64,000 nucleotides of DNA from Tethya wilhelma (Eukaryota > Porifera > Demospongiae > Tethyida > Tethyidae): NCBI GenBank assembly GCA_964030475.1, contig CAXIPT010000010.1, forward strand, positions 2,460,740 to 2,524,739. Direction: 5' to 3'. Below are positions 11,760 to 23,874 of this stretch, piece after piece. The notes beneath the pieces were generated by a model. The model was not told the DNA's origin and did not search any database. It saw only the letters and a list, made by a program, of their open reading frames with translations. The translations under genes and the position numbers were made by a program. Position 1 is the first letter of the stretch, and every line of letters begins with the position of its first letter.

Positions 11760-13754
11760 ATGTTACTCAATTTGCTTATCCACTTACTGGTCACAGCCTC
11801 CTCTGTTGGAGGTCAACAAGGTGAGACTTCACTATTAGTATAATCATGTACTGTAAGTCAATTTGTGATTATAATAATACTTAGTCTACTTTTTTGATCA
11901 CAATTTTATGCAGTTTGCCAGGTGTCTCCATCAAGTTATTCATTTTTCAATGAACCAATAGAGAATTACAATGCAATGACAGTTGGAAACAGGTGTACCA
12001 CAGATGGCAGAATCACTCTCTGTCGCCATCCTAGTTTACTGACTGATTCTAACAGTGGAAATGGATTCAACAGAAATGACTATCTTGTGTGGAACTACGC
12101 CAGAGTCCCTTCACTATTGTTTACATTTTCAACAGACATCAATGACATTGTACAGTATGTCAGATTACATCTCCACATACCAGATCCACCAGATAACCAG
12201 CAACTTCCAGACCCCAATGAAGTAGTTGCTCTGGAGTTCTTTCCAGTACCAGATGACTTTATACTAGGATCAACTGTACAAGGAATATCAATTCTCAATG
12301 CAACACTGGGACCAAGAGTGTATTAGGAAGAGTACGTAACTCATGTATGTTAGTATTGCGCTTATGTTGTGCATTGGTTGCGTCATGACATGTGTAAGAT
12401 AAGTGGTCTTATAAAAACATAGTGGTTACACTGTTCCAGTAGCTGCTGCAGAACTGCAGTACTAATTGTTTTGACAAGTACAAGTTCTACTACGTGTCAT
12501 GACGCCACTATCACACAGCTTGAGCTTGGCCCGCCTACGCAGCTACGTACTCTTCCTAATACACTCTTGCTGGGACCAATAGGAACATCTGAAACAAGAA
12601 CTTATAGATATCCTCTTCAATCACATGCAGCTGCAACAAAAAAGTTGTTAGTGAAAAAAGTAAATCGATTCCTTGGCCTTGCTCTCAGTGAGGTGGAATT
12701 CATATTTACAAGTGATATCTGTGGTATGTTTAGTTAAATAGCTAAATGTATTAATAATGAATACCCTTGCTCTTTTGCTGAAAATACAGATAGACCTGAA
12801 GAAATCACTGATCCTCAAAACACCTACCAGACGACTGATATACCAACTACAGTAGCTGTAACATATTCTCGCACCAATGAAACACTGTCAAAAGTACTTA
12901 CAACAATTTCAACTACCAACATGGAAGTATCTTCTCCATTAACACCTCAGTCTTCCTCACCTTCTTCTCCAGTGGTCTACATAGCTGCAGGAGTTGTGGT
13001 TGTCATCCTGGCTACTGCTGTGGTCATCATAGTCGTCATGGTGACAGTGGTGTGTAGGAAGAGACAGAGACAGTCTGTCAGAGATAAACATTTGAAAGAT
13101 ACATCTCCAGATCTCAAACTGAGTCCCTTGACTGGTCAGGTTGAAAGACAAACTCTACCAGTGGCTGATGAAAGTAGTGATGAACCAGGCATGTCAACTT
13201 TACCAGTGTGTAATTACTGATATTATATTATAATAATATTGTGTCTATATGCATTCTAAAACCAGCTAGTCCGTTTCTCTCACAGATTCCTATGGATAAT
13301 TCATTTTTGTTTCTAAGTGAACCCATTTCACAAACCAATTTTCTTCTATAACTTTCCAGATGGAGTTGATGCTCTGTATGCTGTTGTTGATAAACAGAAG
13401 AAGAAGAAAAAGAAAACAAAAGCCCCCAACCTCCCACCAGCTGTCTCTAACCCTCCCCCACAAGAGGACACTGCCCCCCCAGCCTCTGAGTCACATGACG
13501 CCACCTACGCTGTGGTGGACATGTCAAAGAAGAAGAAGAGAAAGAAGAAAGCAGCCTCCCCTCCTCCTCCTGACAGTGAGGGAGACACAGGGGCTCCTCC
13601 TCCAGTGCCAGAACACACCATGGACCAGCTCTACGCAGTGGTACAGAAGAAACCAAAGAGAAAGAAGAAAGAAGAACAGCCACCTTCTTGTGACAATGAA
13701 GATGATGAAGCTCCCCCTCCAGTCCCCCCTGCCTGTACAATGGAGGACCTGTAA
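11760..13754 (+). pseudogene. Receptor R5, type A, ectodomain exon broken by a transposon
   Basis: Signal exon 11760-11820, ectodomain exon 11914-12723, stalk/membrane exon 12790-13188 and tail exon 13360-13754 are all present. The ectodomain reads well to ...SILNATLGP, then meets a stop at 12324-12326 inside a 257-base insertion (12313-12569). The family sequence resumes at GPIGTSETRTY and runs to ALSEVEFIFTSDICG. Insertion plus target duplication is 264 bases, a multiple of three, so the frame is kept but the element supplies stops. The exon 3 donor is GC instead of GT (CCAG/GCATGT). The tail is full length with three YAVV motifs. Whether this allele is dead or yields a truncated secreted ectodomain cannot be told from sequence. 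Confidence 0.85.
12313..12569. mobile_element. Short inverted-repeat DNA transposon in R5
   Basis: The element starts CAAGAGTGTATTAGGAAGAG and ends with the inverse complement (CTCTTCCTAATACACTCTTG); the inverted repeat is about 26 bases. The 7-base sequence CTGGGAC flanks it on both sides (12306-12312 and 12570-12576), as expected of a target duplication. It has no coding capacity, so it is a non-autonomous (MITE-type) element. Confidence 0.85.
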
Positions 13755-14099
13755 ACAGCAACATTGAAACTAAAGGTTATTTCTTCAAAGGTGACGATTG
13801 TGTGTTTGAACATGACAGTTTGTATCAGATTCTACATGTAGTTTTGTATTCAGTTAAACTATACATGTGTGTTCGCAATATGAGTTTATGTTTGTGTGCA
13901 TACAATGCTGAAGCCCTGTACTTTTTATGAACACAATTTCTTGCCTGTTTTGGTTGATTTTAGCTAAAGATAAACAGTGGCCCATTAGGTTAGGATCCTT
14001 CAAAATACTATCTTAGGATCTTCCTTTGTGTTCAGTTGCATGGTACCATACTATATAGTTATGAATATTTAATCAATTTAAAGTTGATAATAATTATTG

Positions 14100-14107
14100 T
14101 ATAAAAG
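14100..14107 (+). promoter_or_regulatory. TATA box of R6
   Basis: TATAAAAGGGGTGCATGACTGTG, the same core promoter block as R1, 185-192 bases upstream of the R6 start codon. Confidence 0.55.
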
Positions 14108-14291
14108 GGGTGCATGACTGTGTGCAGTAGAGCAGTCCGTTTTGATGTAATCATAACCCATTACTAGGGACTTGACAGTAAAACAAAGCAATTCATCGAC
14201 TATAATTAGTTTCCCTCTATAGGAATCTATTAATCAGTCAGAATAACAATTTGAAAACTATATAGTTCTAGAGTGAAAAAGACTCCAAGGT

Positions 14292-15992
14292 ATGTTACTC
14301 AATTTGCTTATCCTTTTACTGGTCACAGCCTCCTCTGTTGGAGGTCAACAAGGTGAGACTTCACTAAAATAAGTATTAATGCAAGTCACTTTGTGATTAC
14401 TATACTTCGTCTTCTACTAACACTCAATTGATCACAATTTTATGCAGTTTGCCAGGTGTTTCCATCAAGTTATTCGTTTTATAATGGGCACATAGAGAAC
14501 TACAATGCAATGACAGTTAATAGGAGCAAGTGTACCACAGATGGCAGAATCACTCTCTGTCGCCATCCTAGTTTACTGACTGATTCTAACACTGGAAGTG
14601 GATTCAACAGAAATGAATATCTTGTGTGGAACTACAGCAGACCCTCTTCAATGGTGTTTACATTTTCAACGGACATTAATATACAGTTGGTCAGATTAAC
14701 CTTCCATATACCAGATCCACCAGATAATGCTAAACAGCAGCAAGGAGACCACAATGAAATAGTTGCTCTGGAGTTTTTTCCAGTACCAGATGACTTTACA
14801 CTAGGATCGGATGTACAAGGTACATCAATTCTCAATGCACCACTGGAACCAAAAGAAACCGAAACATCTGGAAGAAAAACTTATCCTCTTGAGTCAGCTA
14901 TAATCAAAAAGTTGTTGGTGAAAAAAGTCAATCGATTCCTTGGTTTTGCTCTCAGTGAGGTGGAATTTATACGCATTGTTGACATCAATGTCTGTGGTAG
15001 GTTAATAATTAATATTAATATATAAAACTCTTCTTACACTTGTGCCTAATTAATAATTTGCTGCAAGAAAATAATGTTTCAACCCAAGAAGCTACTGATC
15101 TTCTCACAACACCTTCACTGACTACTAACATGGATGCAAATCTATCTTCTTCATCAACTAGTGAGAATGGTTCACAGACTTCCCCACCTTCCACAACAGA
15201 AGACTCTTCATCTTCTCCATCAACCCTTCAGTCTTTCTCTCCTTCTTCTCCAGTGGTCTACATAGCTGCAGGAGTTGTGGTTGTCATCCTGGCTACTGCT
15301 GTGGTCATCATAGTCGTCATGGTGACAGTGGTGTGCAGAAAGAGACAAAGGTCTGTCAGAGATAAACATTTGAAAGATACATCTCCAGATCTCAAACTGA
15401 GTCCCTTGACTGGTCAGGTTGAAAGACAAACTTTAGCAGTGGATACAGCAGCTGATGAAACTAACTGTTACTGTAATGAACCAGGTATGTTACATCTACC
15501 GAACAAATGCGAATGTCTATACTACATGCGAGTCCATAAATTTTCATTCCATTGTTTTACCATTAAATATGCCCACTTACCCCAATTTTTTTCCATTCAG
15601 ATGGAGTTGATGCTCTGTATGCTGTTGTTGATGGTAAAGAAAAGAAGAAAAAAGCAAAAGGCCCCAACCTCCCACCAGCTGTCTCTAAACCTCCCCCACA
15701 AGAGGACACTGTCCCCCCAGCCTCTGAGTCACATGATGCCACCTATGCTGTGGTGGACATGTCAAAGAAGAAGAAGAGAAAGAAGAAAGCAGCCTCCCCT
15801 CCTCCTCCTGACAGTGAGGGAGACACAGGGCCTCCTCCTCCAGTGCCAGAACACACCATGGACCAGCTCTACGCAGTGGTACAGAAGAAACCAAAGAGAA
15901 AGAAGAAAGAAGAACAGCCACCACCTTCTGACAATGAAGATGATGGAGCTCCCCCTCCAGTCCCCCCTGCCTGTACAATGGAGGACCTGTAA
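14292..15992 (+). CDS. Receptor R6, type A variant, full long tail
   Basis: Exons 14292-14352, 14448-14996, 15068-15484 and 15601-15992 give 472 residues. The ectodomain is type A, but its middle strand reads NIQLVRLTFHIPDPPDNAKQ rather than the usual NDIVQYVRLHLHIPDPP; the only other gene with this version is the short-tail R10. The stalk also begins like R10 (ENNVSTQE against ENDVPTQE). Membrane helix and tail match the long-tail set, with a one-residue deletion after the first motif (YAVVDGKEKKKKAKGP). The gene therefore looks like a mosaic: front half shared with R10, back half with R0-R5. Motifs are ALYAVVD, ATYAVVD and LYAVVQ. Confidence 0.87.
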
Positions 15993-17116
15993 ACAGCAAC
16001 AGATTGGACTGTTGTTTGAACAGCACTCACGGACATAATGTAAACACTCAAGTTAAACAAACATACATTTTAAACTTCAAAGGTACTAATAGGTCATGTT
16101 GATTGTGTAAACATGTAGCCATTTCCATGGAAAACAAGTCGAAAACAAGTTAAGTGTGTGTTTAGGCATGACAGTTTATTTCTGCAAGAATAGTTCATAC
16201 ATGGTTGAAGCTTTGTTTGATCTGTAGACCGGTAAATGTGTTTATGTGCAAAATTAATGCTCAAGTCCTATCATCAATGTTTTTGATAAGCATGGTTCCA
16301 TGATCAATTCATTGTTTGGTTGATTTTAGCTGAAGGTAAACAGTGGTCCATTAGTCTAAGACCCCTAGACTAGTGTAATGTAAACAAACAACAGATCAAA
16401 ACCACAATTCTTAAGCAGGCTGAGGATCCTCCTACCCAAACACATCTCCTACAGATAAGTAAGGTAATTGACAACAGCCAACAGTTATTACTTTATCATA
16501 CATTTACAAACCTTGTTTGGGTGCTTTGTGATAATAATTAATTTATTATACATGCCTGATACAGTAGATTTTGAGTATGATAATTATAATAAGCGTTTAC
16601 GACAGTAAATGTGGGCCTGATCCTGTATACAAGACAAACACTGTTGTTACTATAATTATTATTCTTGTAGCTATATTATCACCTCTTTTGCTGAAATGAT
16701 CTTAATGTTACGTACTTTAATTTTTAAGACTTTATTATAGCTAATGTTTGTAGGCTGGGGTCACTTGTTGCTTGATGTGCTATGCTTGTTTGTTGTTGTT
16801 TTAGTGAAGCTCTTATCTACACATATAATCTTAATGGTACAAACTGTATATACTTGTCATAAATTGCACAGATTGATAATCTCCCACAAGTAAGCATACA
16901 ATGTGTCATGACATTGTATTATTGCTACTGATCCAAGTGCCACTGTGGAGCCATAATAGTTTATACAGCTCACATATTATGGGTGGGTGCATATCTGCAT
17001 ATACAATTTACATGTGAATAACTCAATTGACACTGAATAAACTATTACTTGAAAGTGTTGAACAAGAAGTTATTGGCAGTGTATTGAACACTACTAACAA
17101 TTGTTAATCTTAACAA
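15993..17116 (+). other. Gene-free spacer between R6 and R7
   Basis: About 350 bases of 3' UTR shared with R2, then AT-rich DNA in which I see no exon or repeat family member. Confidence 0.55.
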
Positions 17117-18897
17117 ATGAAGAGAATAGAAACTGAAGTCATGATAGTCAATTTTTTGATATTTGTACTGAGTATTGCATCAACTTGTAGAGGTCAACAA
17201 GGTATGTGAGACTTTATAATATAGAAAGACAATGAAGTATTCCTGGTATTTATATTCTGTTATGCAGCCTTACTCTGTCCAGTGTATCCGTCAAACTACT
17301 CACTTTATCATCATGAGTTAGAGAATTTCGCACTCAATAATTGTATTTCCAGTTCATCAATAGTTACGACTTGTTTCCATCCCAATATACTGACTGATTC
17401 TAACAATGATATAGAAACTGATTATCATTTGTGGAAACCAAATTTATTAGTAGGAAATGAAAGGATGATACTATTTACATTTTCCCAGCTTGTACCACTG
17501 AATTCTATTACATTGTATTACTGCATTGAAAGGCTCTCTGAGAGTAATCCTATTAATCCTGAACTAACATTTGCTTCCGTGTCATCGAACTCTACTATAT
17601 CAAATATAAACGGTGAGGAATCTGGGATCAGATTAAAACTTAGTGAAGACTTAACAAATGCCAGCAAAAATTTAAATATAAACACGACGAGGAAGCTGTT
17701 AGTGAACAGGAATCGCGGAAACTATCGGATTGGTCTCAGTCGCGCAGAATTCTTCACACATTGCAGTAAGTATTATAGCTATATGCCAAACTTGCATATA
17801 TTATACATGCATGAATGCCTCAATTTATACACTCAGAGTCCATCATATTTCACTGTTTTAGATAATTCTATTATTGGGAGTACACTTGTAACAGTGATTT
17901 CTTCAGGCAGACCATGCCCATCTGATTCTATGATCGGCAAACCAGCAGAAACTTCAACGACAACTTTGATGCAGGATCTAGTAATCACTACTAGTACTAC
18001 AACAATTAGCAACCAAACAGCTAATACAGCTCCTCCATCAGAACCACCTGTCCTAACAGCTATATACATAGTTGTACCCATAGTAGTTGTACTACTGACC
18101 CTGGTTGGGCTGACAGTGATAATACTAGCTATAGTGGTGGTTTACAAGAGGAAGCAACCACCAGTCAAAGATAAAGAGTTGACAGAGAATGTTTGCTATG
18201 CTACAGCAAAAGACACCCTCCAACTTAGCCCACAGACAGGCCAGGCAGAGAGTCACACACACGGACTGATGCCTGGGGAAATGGATGATGAAGTTAAATA
18301 TGAAGAGTGCACAGGTGAATTATGGTTCTAATATTTTCATGCATGACAACAACATAACATAGCTGGAAATTGTGCATACGTAATACTGGCCAATTTAAAT
18401 TTGATGATTTGGACTTTGACCGTCAAACTGTCAAATTAAAATCCCCGTCAATATTTCCAGCTATACACGATAGTCTACTTGTAAATGAACAACGTATGCA
18501 TGTTTTTACACAATACTGTGCACAATCTCATACAGGGTTTGGTGTAACTATCTCCTCCCACACTGATAATGCCTCTGGAGTCATCAACAAAACTTCCGAA
18601 AAGTTGCCCCTCAAAGCCACATCTACTGATCAGTCACATGACCCCCCTAACGACACCTATGCTGTGGTGGACAAAACAAAGAAGAAGAGGAAGAAAGAGG
18701 ACACCCCTCCCCCTGGTGACAAGGGAGACCAGCCTCCTCCTCCTCCAGTACCAGAACACACCATGGAGATGTTGTATGCAGCTGTCCAGAAGAAACCCAA
18801 GAGGAAGAAAGAAGAGCTATCCCCAGTGGAGGAAGAAGATGGAGACACAGAAGCTCCACCACCAGTTCCTCCTGCCTGTACATTGGACGACCTTTAA
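17117..18897 (+). CDS. Receptor R7, divergent long-tail member
   Basis: Predicted exons 17117-17201, 17268-17765, 17862-18314 and 18461-18897 close in frame to 490 residues; the last acceptor is the least certain. Signal peptide and start of the ectodomain (CPVYPSNYSLYHHELENF) are recognisable, as are NILTDSNND and the final LSRAEFFTHC, but most of the domain differs from types A and B. The transmembrane helix is also different (TAIYIVVPIVVVLL...) and is followed by VYKRKQ. The tail keeps two motifs, DTYAVVDKTKKKRKK and MLYAAVQKKPKRKK, with proline-rich blocks between them and the related ending PPACTLDDL. A further tyrosine sits in NVCYATAKD. It is probably an older branch that has escaped homogenisation, or the nearest relative of the ancestral gene. 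Confidence 0.75.
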
Positions 18898-18912
18898 GCT
18901 TTGTAGCTATGT

Positions 18913-19513
18913 AGTTGTTTCAACAGTACAGAGTGTTTTTAATTAGGTTAACTGTAGAAGAATGTAAACATTACTTAACTTAATGGACCATTTACTTCTA
19001 GTTGATGCACATGCATTGAGACTTTACAGTGTGTGTGTCATTGTCATTAGTTATTAATTTTGTTGTTGTACATAGTTAAACGGGCAAGTATTTACTCCTG
19101 AAATTTTAGAAACTTATTTGCTTTATTAGAAAAAAATTGGCAATACTATAGTATTCATGCTAACCAGAAAAAAGTCAAGTCATATATTAATTATCATGGT
19201 AATGTTGTTCCTCTCTGCAATTGTACTGACCATTAATTATTTCAACAGTGTTTTAAATTAGTTAACTAAAGAAGAAGGTAAACATTACTTAACTTAATGG
19301 ACCCATTACATCTAGTTGACACATGTGAATTGAGACTTTACAGTGTGTGTGTGTCATTGTCATTAGTTAGTTGTTGTTGTACATAGTTACATGACTTAGT
19401 GGTAGGTACTAGGAAGGGTATGTACTACTGAAATTTTAAAAACTTGTTCGCTTTATTAGAAAAAATTGGCAATACTATGGTATTCATGGTAACCAGAAAG
19501 TTAAGTGATAATC
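18913..19513 (+). repeat. Tandem duplication of a receptor upstream region
   Basis: A block from about 18913 to 19236 (TTTCAACAG...GTAAACATTACTTAACTT...) is repeated from about 19240 into the R8 promoter, and again more loosely before the R9 relic at about 20790-21054. The first copy ends in a decayed signal exon at 19196 (ATGGTAATGTTGTTCCTCTC...) with no ectodomain behind it. Confidence 0.6.
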
Positions 19514-20614
19514 ATGTTGCTTCTCTCTGTGATTGTACTGACCATTATATCCACTAGTGGAGGTCAACAAGGTGAGACTATAAATATTCCATAAGTCTTA
19601 TAATTATATTACTGGAGGAATAGCATTAATTTTCATGATTACATTGACTGAAGATAATTCAACACATAATATGTATAATAATATAATATACTTCTAACAT
19701 ATACAGCTACATCATGTCAAGTGTTTCCATCAAACTACACTGTCATCACTAGTCATATAAAGGACTTCAGTAGTCTGAGGAATTGTACAAATGTATCTAG
19801 CACCACCATTTGTTCCCATCCCAGTGTACTGACTGATTCTATCATTGGAGGAGAAACATTCAACTCAGATGACTATCTTCAATGGAAGAACACCCTAGTA
19901 AATTCTGGACTATTGTTCACCTTCCCTAGTGATGTTACTCTGGAGGTGGTCAGTCTGTACTACAACATCTCAGGAGCTGGTTCCTTGGACCTTCAATTCT
20001 TTATTGTATCAGATGACTATATACTGGATGAGAGGGACCCAACACAGCAGGCTGTACCCACAGTCTTAATACCTGCACTAAGTGAAGGGAGAGGAACAAG
20101 AATAGCACATTTCCCACCAGCAATGATGACAAGGCAATTGCTAGTACACATGGCACTGCCACTAGTTGGCAGTAGATCTTCTTTGGCTCTGAGTGAGATG
20201 GAATTCAATGCTTCCAGCAGTGACTGTGGTGAGTTGTAAGAATCTGCAATTCAGTGTACACTCAAACTGTTACAAGTGATTCTCAAAACTTGTTCATACA
20301 CTTCAGCAACAGCCAGCCCAAGTACAACAAGTGATGGACCTGACTCTGAACCGAGAATCACAGTAACCTCTCCTAGCATACCAACTACAACCTCTTCATC
20401 AACTGACAATGATTCTCAGAATCCTTCTTCTTCAACCCTGACCCCATCAGAGACAGTAAAAGAAGAGGACCTAGCCACCTCCTCTAGATCTGACCCACTG
20501 GCCACAGCAACTTACATCATAGCAACTGTTGCCATGGTGTGGATGGTGACACTGACTGGGGTGGTCATACTGAACCTCTACTGTATCATGTATCACTACA
20601 AAGTACACAAATGA
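19514..20614 (+). CDS. Receptor R8, type B, short tail
   Basis: Three exons, 19514-19571, 19707-20228 and 20307-20614, give 295 residues. The signal peptide is MLLLSVIVLTIISTSGGQQ. The ectodomain is type B, very like R3 and R4, and keeps the terminal cysteine (SSSDCG). The last exon encodes a Ser/Thr-rich stalk, an acidic patch (ETVKEEDLATSSRSD) and a transmembrane segment (TATYIIATVAMVWMVTLTGV...) unrelated to that of the long-tail genes. It then stops after about nine residues (MYHYKVHK), so there is no signalling tail. The membrane segment has no charged residue of the type used to pair with ITAM adaptors. A decoy, ligand-presenting or co-receptor role is possible but not shown. Confidence 0.85.
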
Positions 20615-20806
20615 GAGTTATCACAGTGTGGCCAAATAATGCATGGTTCTATACATACCTATATTGTTCAAAACAAACTGTCACTGTTGTTGCTATATTT
20701 CTTGTATAACTATTATCACCTCTTTTTTTTCCTTTTCTGTATTGATGGCTATATAGCTAATTCTACTTTAATTTTAAGATTTGTAATGTTCACAATGCAG
20801 TGTGTG

Positions 20807-20849
<43 letters not shown>

Positions 20850-21054
20850 GTGTGTGTGTGTGTTTGTGCGCGCATGTGCATGTGTGTCATTAGTCATTAT
20901 TATAGTTGTTTGCTAATTGTTACATGGGCAAATCAATTTAGTGGTTGGAAGGTATGCATATGTAGCTACTACTGGAATTTTAACATGTTTGCTTTATTGG
21001 ATAAAATTGGCATTGCTATATATTGTTTTCATGGTAACCAGAAAGACTCAAGCT
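20615..21054 (+). other. Spacer between R8 and R9 relic, with TG repeat
   Basis: Contains a TG/TGCG microsatellite at about 20813-20886 and promoter-like sequence shared with the R8 upstream block. No coding exon. Confidence 0.6.
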
Positions 21055-21910
21055 ATGCTGCTTCTCTCTACAATTGTACTGACCATTATAGCCATTAGTG
21101 GAGGTCAACAAAGTGAGATTGACTATCATTGGAGGAGTCACTTACTTTCATTCTCTGAATTAAACATTAAGTTGCCTCTATATTAACATTACACATGTGC
21201 ATGTATATATATACATGCACATATTTTAACAGCTACATCATGTCAATCGCGAGTGTTTCCATAAAACTATACTTTCATCACTAGTCATAATATAAAGAAC
21301 TTAAACAGTCTTCATGAGGAATAGATGTAGAAATATATCTATAGCAGCACAATTTGCCCCCATCCCAGTCTACTGACTGATTCTAACACTGGAGGAGAAG
21401 CATTCGACTCAGATGACTATCTTCAGTGGTTGGATGACATACTAGCCCAGCACCTACAAACCTCCTAATTATATAGTTCACCTCAGAGTTCCTAGTAAAG
21501 TTACTCTAGAGGGAGTCAGGCTGTACTACTACATACAAGGAAATGTTCAAATAGACATGCAGTTCTATACTGTACCAAATGACTATATATATTGGAGGGC
21601 AGTGACCCATCACTGCCAGGATGGTACATTCACACTCTCAATACCTAGACTAAGAGAAGGAAGATCAACAAGAATGGCACATTTCTAAACAGCAATGATG
21701 AGAAGACAATTGTTACTATCCATATTAATACTTCAGACTAGTGGTCGCCTGAATTCTTTTGCTCTGAGTGAGGTGGAATTCAATACTTCCATGGAGTAGT
21801 AATTGTGGTGAGTAAACACTACTCCCAGTCCAAGTCCAACAAGTGATCAACCTGATCAGCTAGTATTCCGGCTTCTGATCCACCACCAAGAATTCAAAAG
21901 AAACAAATGG
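21055..21910 (+). pseudogene. R9, degraded type B receptor
   Basis: A good signal exon (MLLLSTIVLTIIAISGGQQ at 21055) is followed near 21232 by a type B ectodomain that is recognisable by LTDSNTGGEAF and by LALSEVEFN-like sequence near 21760-21785, but it is interrupted by several small insertions, deletions and stops (for example GAGGAATAG at about 21316). Stalk-like remnants (CAACAAGTGATCAACCTGAT) follow to about 21900. No transmembrane exon is left. Confidence 0.8.
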
Positions 21911-22060
21911 TCACAGACTGTGACAATGTCAATGGAATAATATTATGTGGATGTGTGTTTACATGAAAAAAGGCATTTTTTAATGAAAACAGACAACAAC
22001 TTTCTATCAGTCAATCAAAACACAGGATGAGTTTTCACAAAATTATTATCATTCATGGTT

Positions 22061-22075
22061 AATGACCTTTACCAG
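22061..22075 (+). promoter_or_regulatory. GACCTTTACCAG element upstream of R10
   Basis: AATGACCTTTACCAG about 270 bases before the R10 start codon. The same element in the same setting precedes R11 (24355-24369) and R12 (26091-26105). Confidence 0.45.
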
Positions 22076-22332
22076 TTCATATTGTGGACAACAGTACTAG
22101 CTTGAATGAGTATTTGTTATTGTTCCATACAAATTTGTGATTGTTGTGATAATTATGTACACATAGAGTGTTGTACTATGGCATTATAAACAAGACACAG
22201 TTTTGTGCATGTTTGATATTGTACTAACAAAAAGAAGGCAAAATCACTGACATTTTGTTCATTAAATTTACTTTATAGACTTGATCTGAACCATTACTGG
22301 CTTTTAATTAATATTATTGAACTAAAAGAATC

Positions 22333-23578
22333 ATGGTAACTGTTTTAACACTTCTGTTTCTATTGGCCACAGTGTCCATCAGCAATAGTCAACAAGGTGA
22401 GATAGTATGAGATCTGGTACTAGTACAGGTGCAATCATGGTGCACACTGGCAATAATTCAGCATGCTTATTTCTAGTAACTACTTTTTAATGAACATAAC
22501 AATTGTAATTATTGCTTTACACAATTTTATACAGTTTGCCGAGTGTTTCCACCAAGTTATACATTTTTCACTGGCCAAATAGAGAACATTAACACAAAGA
22601 CAGTTGGGAACAGGTGTACCACAGATGGCAGGACAACTCTCTGTCGCCATCCTAGTTTACTGACTGATTCTAACAGAGGAAATGGATTCAATAGAAGTGA
22701 CTATCTTGTGTGGAACTACAGCAGACCCTCTTCACTATTGTTTACATTTTCAAAAGACCTTAATATACAGTTGGTCAGATTAACTTTCCACATACCAGAT
22801 CCACCAGATAATGCTAAACAGCAGCAAATGAATCTAGACCCAAATGAAGAAGTTGCTCTGGAGTTCTTGGCTGTACCAGATGACTTTATACTAGGATCTG
22901 TTAATGTACAAGGTACATCAATTCTCAATGCACCACTGGGACCAAGTGGAACAACCCGAACAAGAACTTATGGATATCCTCTTCAATCAGCTGTAACAAA
23001 AAAGTTGTTAGTGAAAAAAGTAAATCGATACCTTGGTTTTGCTCTCAGTGAGGTGGAATTTATACGTACTGTTGATGTCGATATCTGTGGTAGGTTACAC
23101 AATAACTGAAAATAAATAGTATTAATACATTTCTCTCTCTCTTTACACTTATACATGGAATTAATTTGTGCCAAGAAAACGATGTTCCAACTCAAGAAGT
23201 CACTGATCCTCTCACCACCTACCAGACTGATACACCTCCAGCTACTACTGTTTCATCTTCAACAACTCCACTAGGTTCATCCATTACACAATCAAGTAGC
23301 CTTCATAGTAAATTTGTGTATTCATTTTCAATCTAATTATGCTCCTTATAAAACCATATACCACAACCACAGAGACTGAAACACTGCCCTCTTATGAATC
23401 ATCGTTGGCCCCAGAGACAGTGGAAGAAGAGGACCTAGCCACCTCCTCTAGATCTGACCCACTGGCTACAGCAGCTTACATCATAGCAACTGTTGCCATG
23501 GTGTGGATGGTGACACTCACTGGGGTGGTCATACTCAACCTCTACTGTATCATGTACCGCCACAAAGTACACAAATGA
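22333..23578 (+). CDS. Receptor R10, type A variant, short tail
   Basis: Exons 22333-22396, 22535-23089, 23176-23307 and 23373-23578 close to 318 residues. The signal peptide is MVTVLTLLFLLATVSISNSQ. The ectodomain is type A with the NIQLVRLTFHIPDPPDNAKQ version shared only with R6. The stalk is split over two exons here, unlike R8, R11 and R12, and begins ENDVPTQE like R6. The final part has the acidic EEEDLATSSRSD patch, the short-tail type membrane segment and the MYRHKVHK end. The extra intron, or loss of it in the others, separates this gene from its neighbours. Confidence 0.8.
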
Positions 23579-23874
23579 GGCTCAACAATGTGCTAGTGGA
23601 CGATTGCCTCAAGTCAAATATTGAATGCTCATAGCTAGTCATAGCCCTTTATTTCACATTAGCATAACTGGCTAGTTCAAGTTGTACACACATTGTGGCT
23701 ATACTGACAATAATAATTATGTTAATTACCATCACATCTCCTATACAGTAGCTGTACGTACAAATGGTCAAAGACTGTGGCAATGCCAATGGAATATGTG
23801 GGTGGGTGTTTACATGGAAATAGTATTTGTTTAGTGAAAAAAGACAACAACTTTCTATCAGTCAATCAATACCT

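Noticed and set aside
15040..16038. A 332-codon open frame spanning R6 exon 3, the intron and the tail exon
   Set aside because: It runs through the intron and enters the tail exon in the wrong frame (MELMLCMLLL..., RRRRKRK). The spliced frame gives the conserved YAVV tail, which is the one kept in all paralogues.
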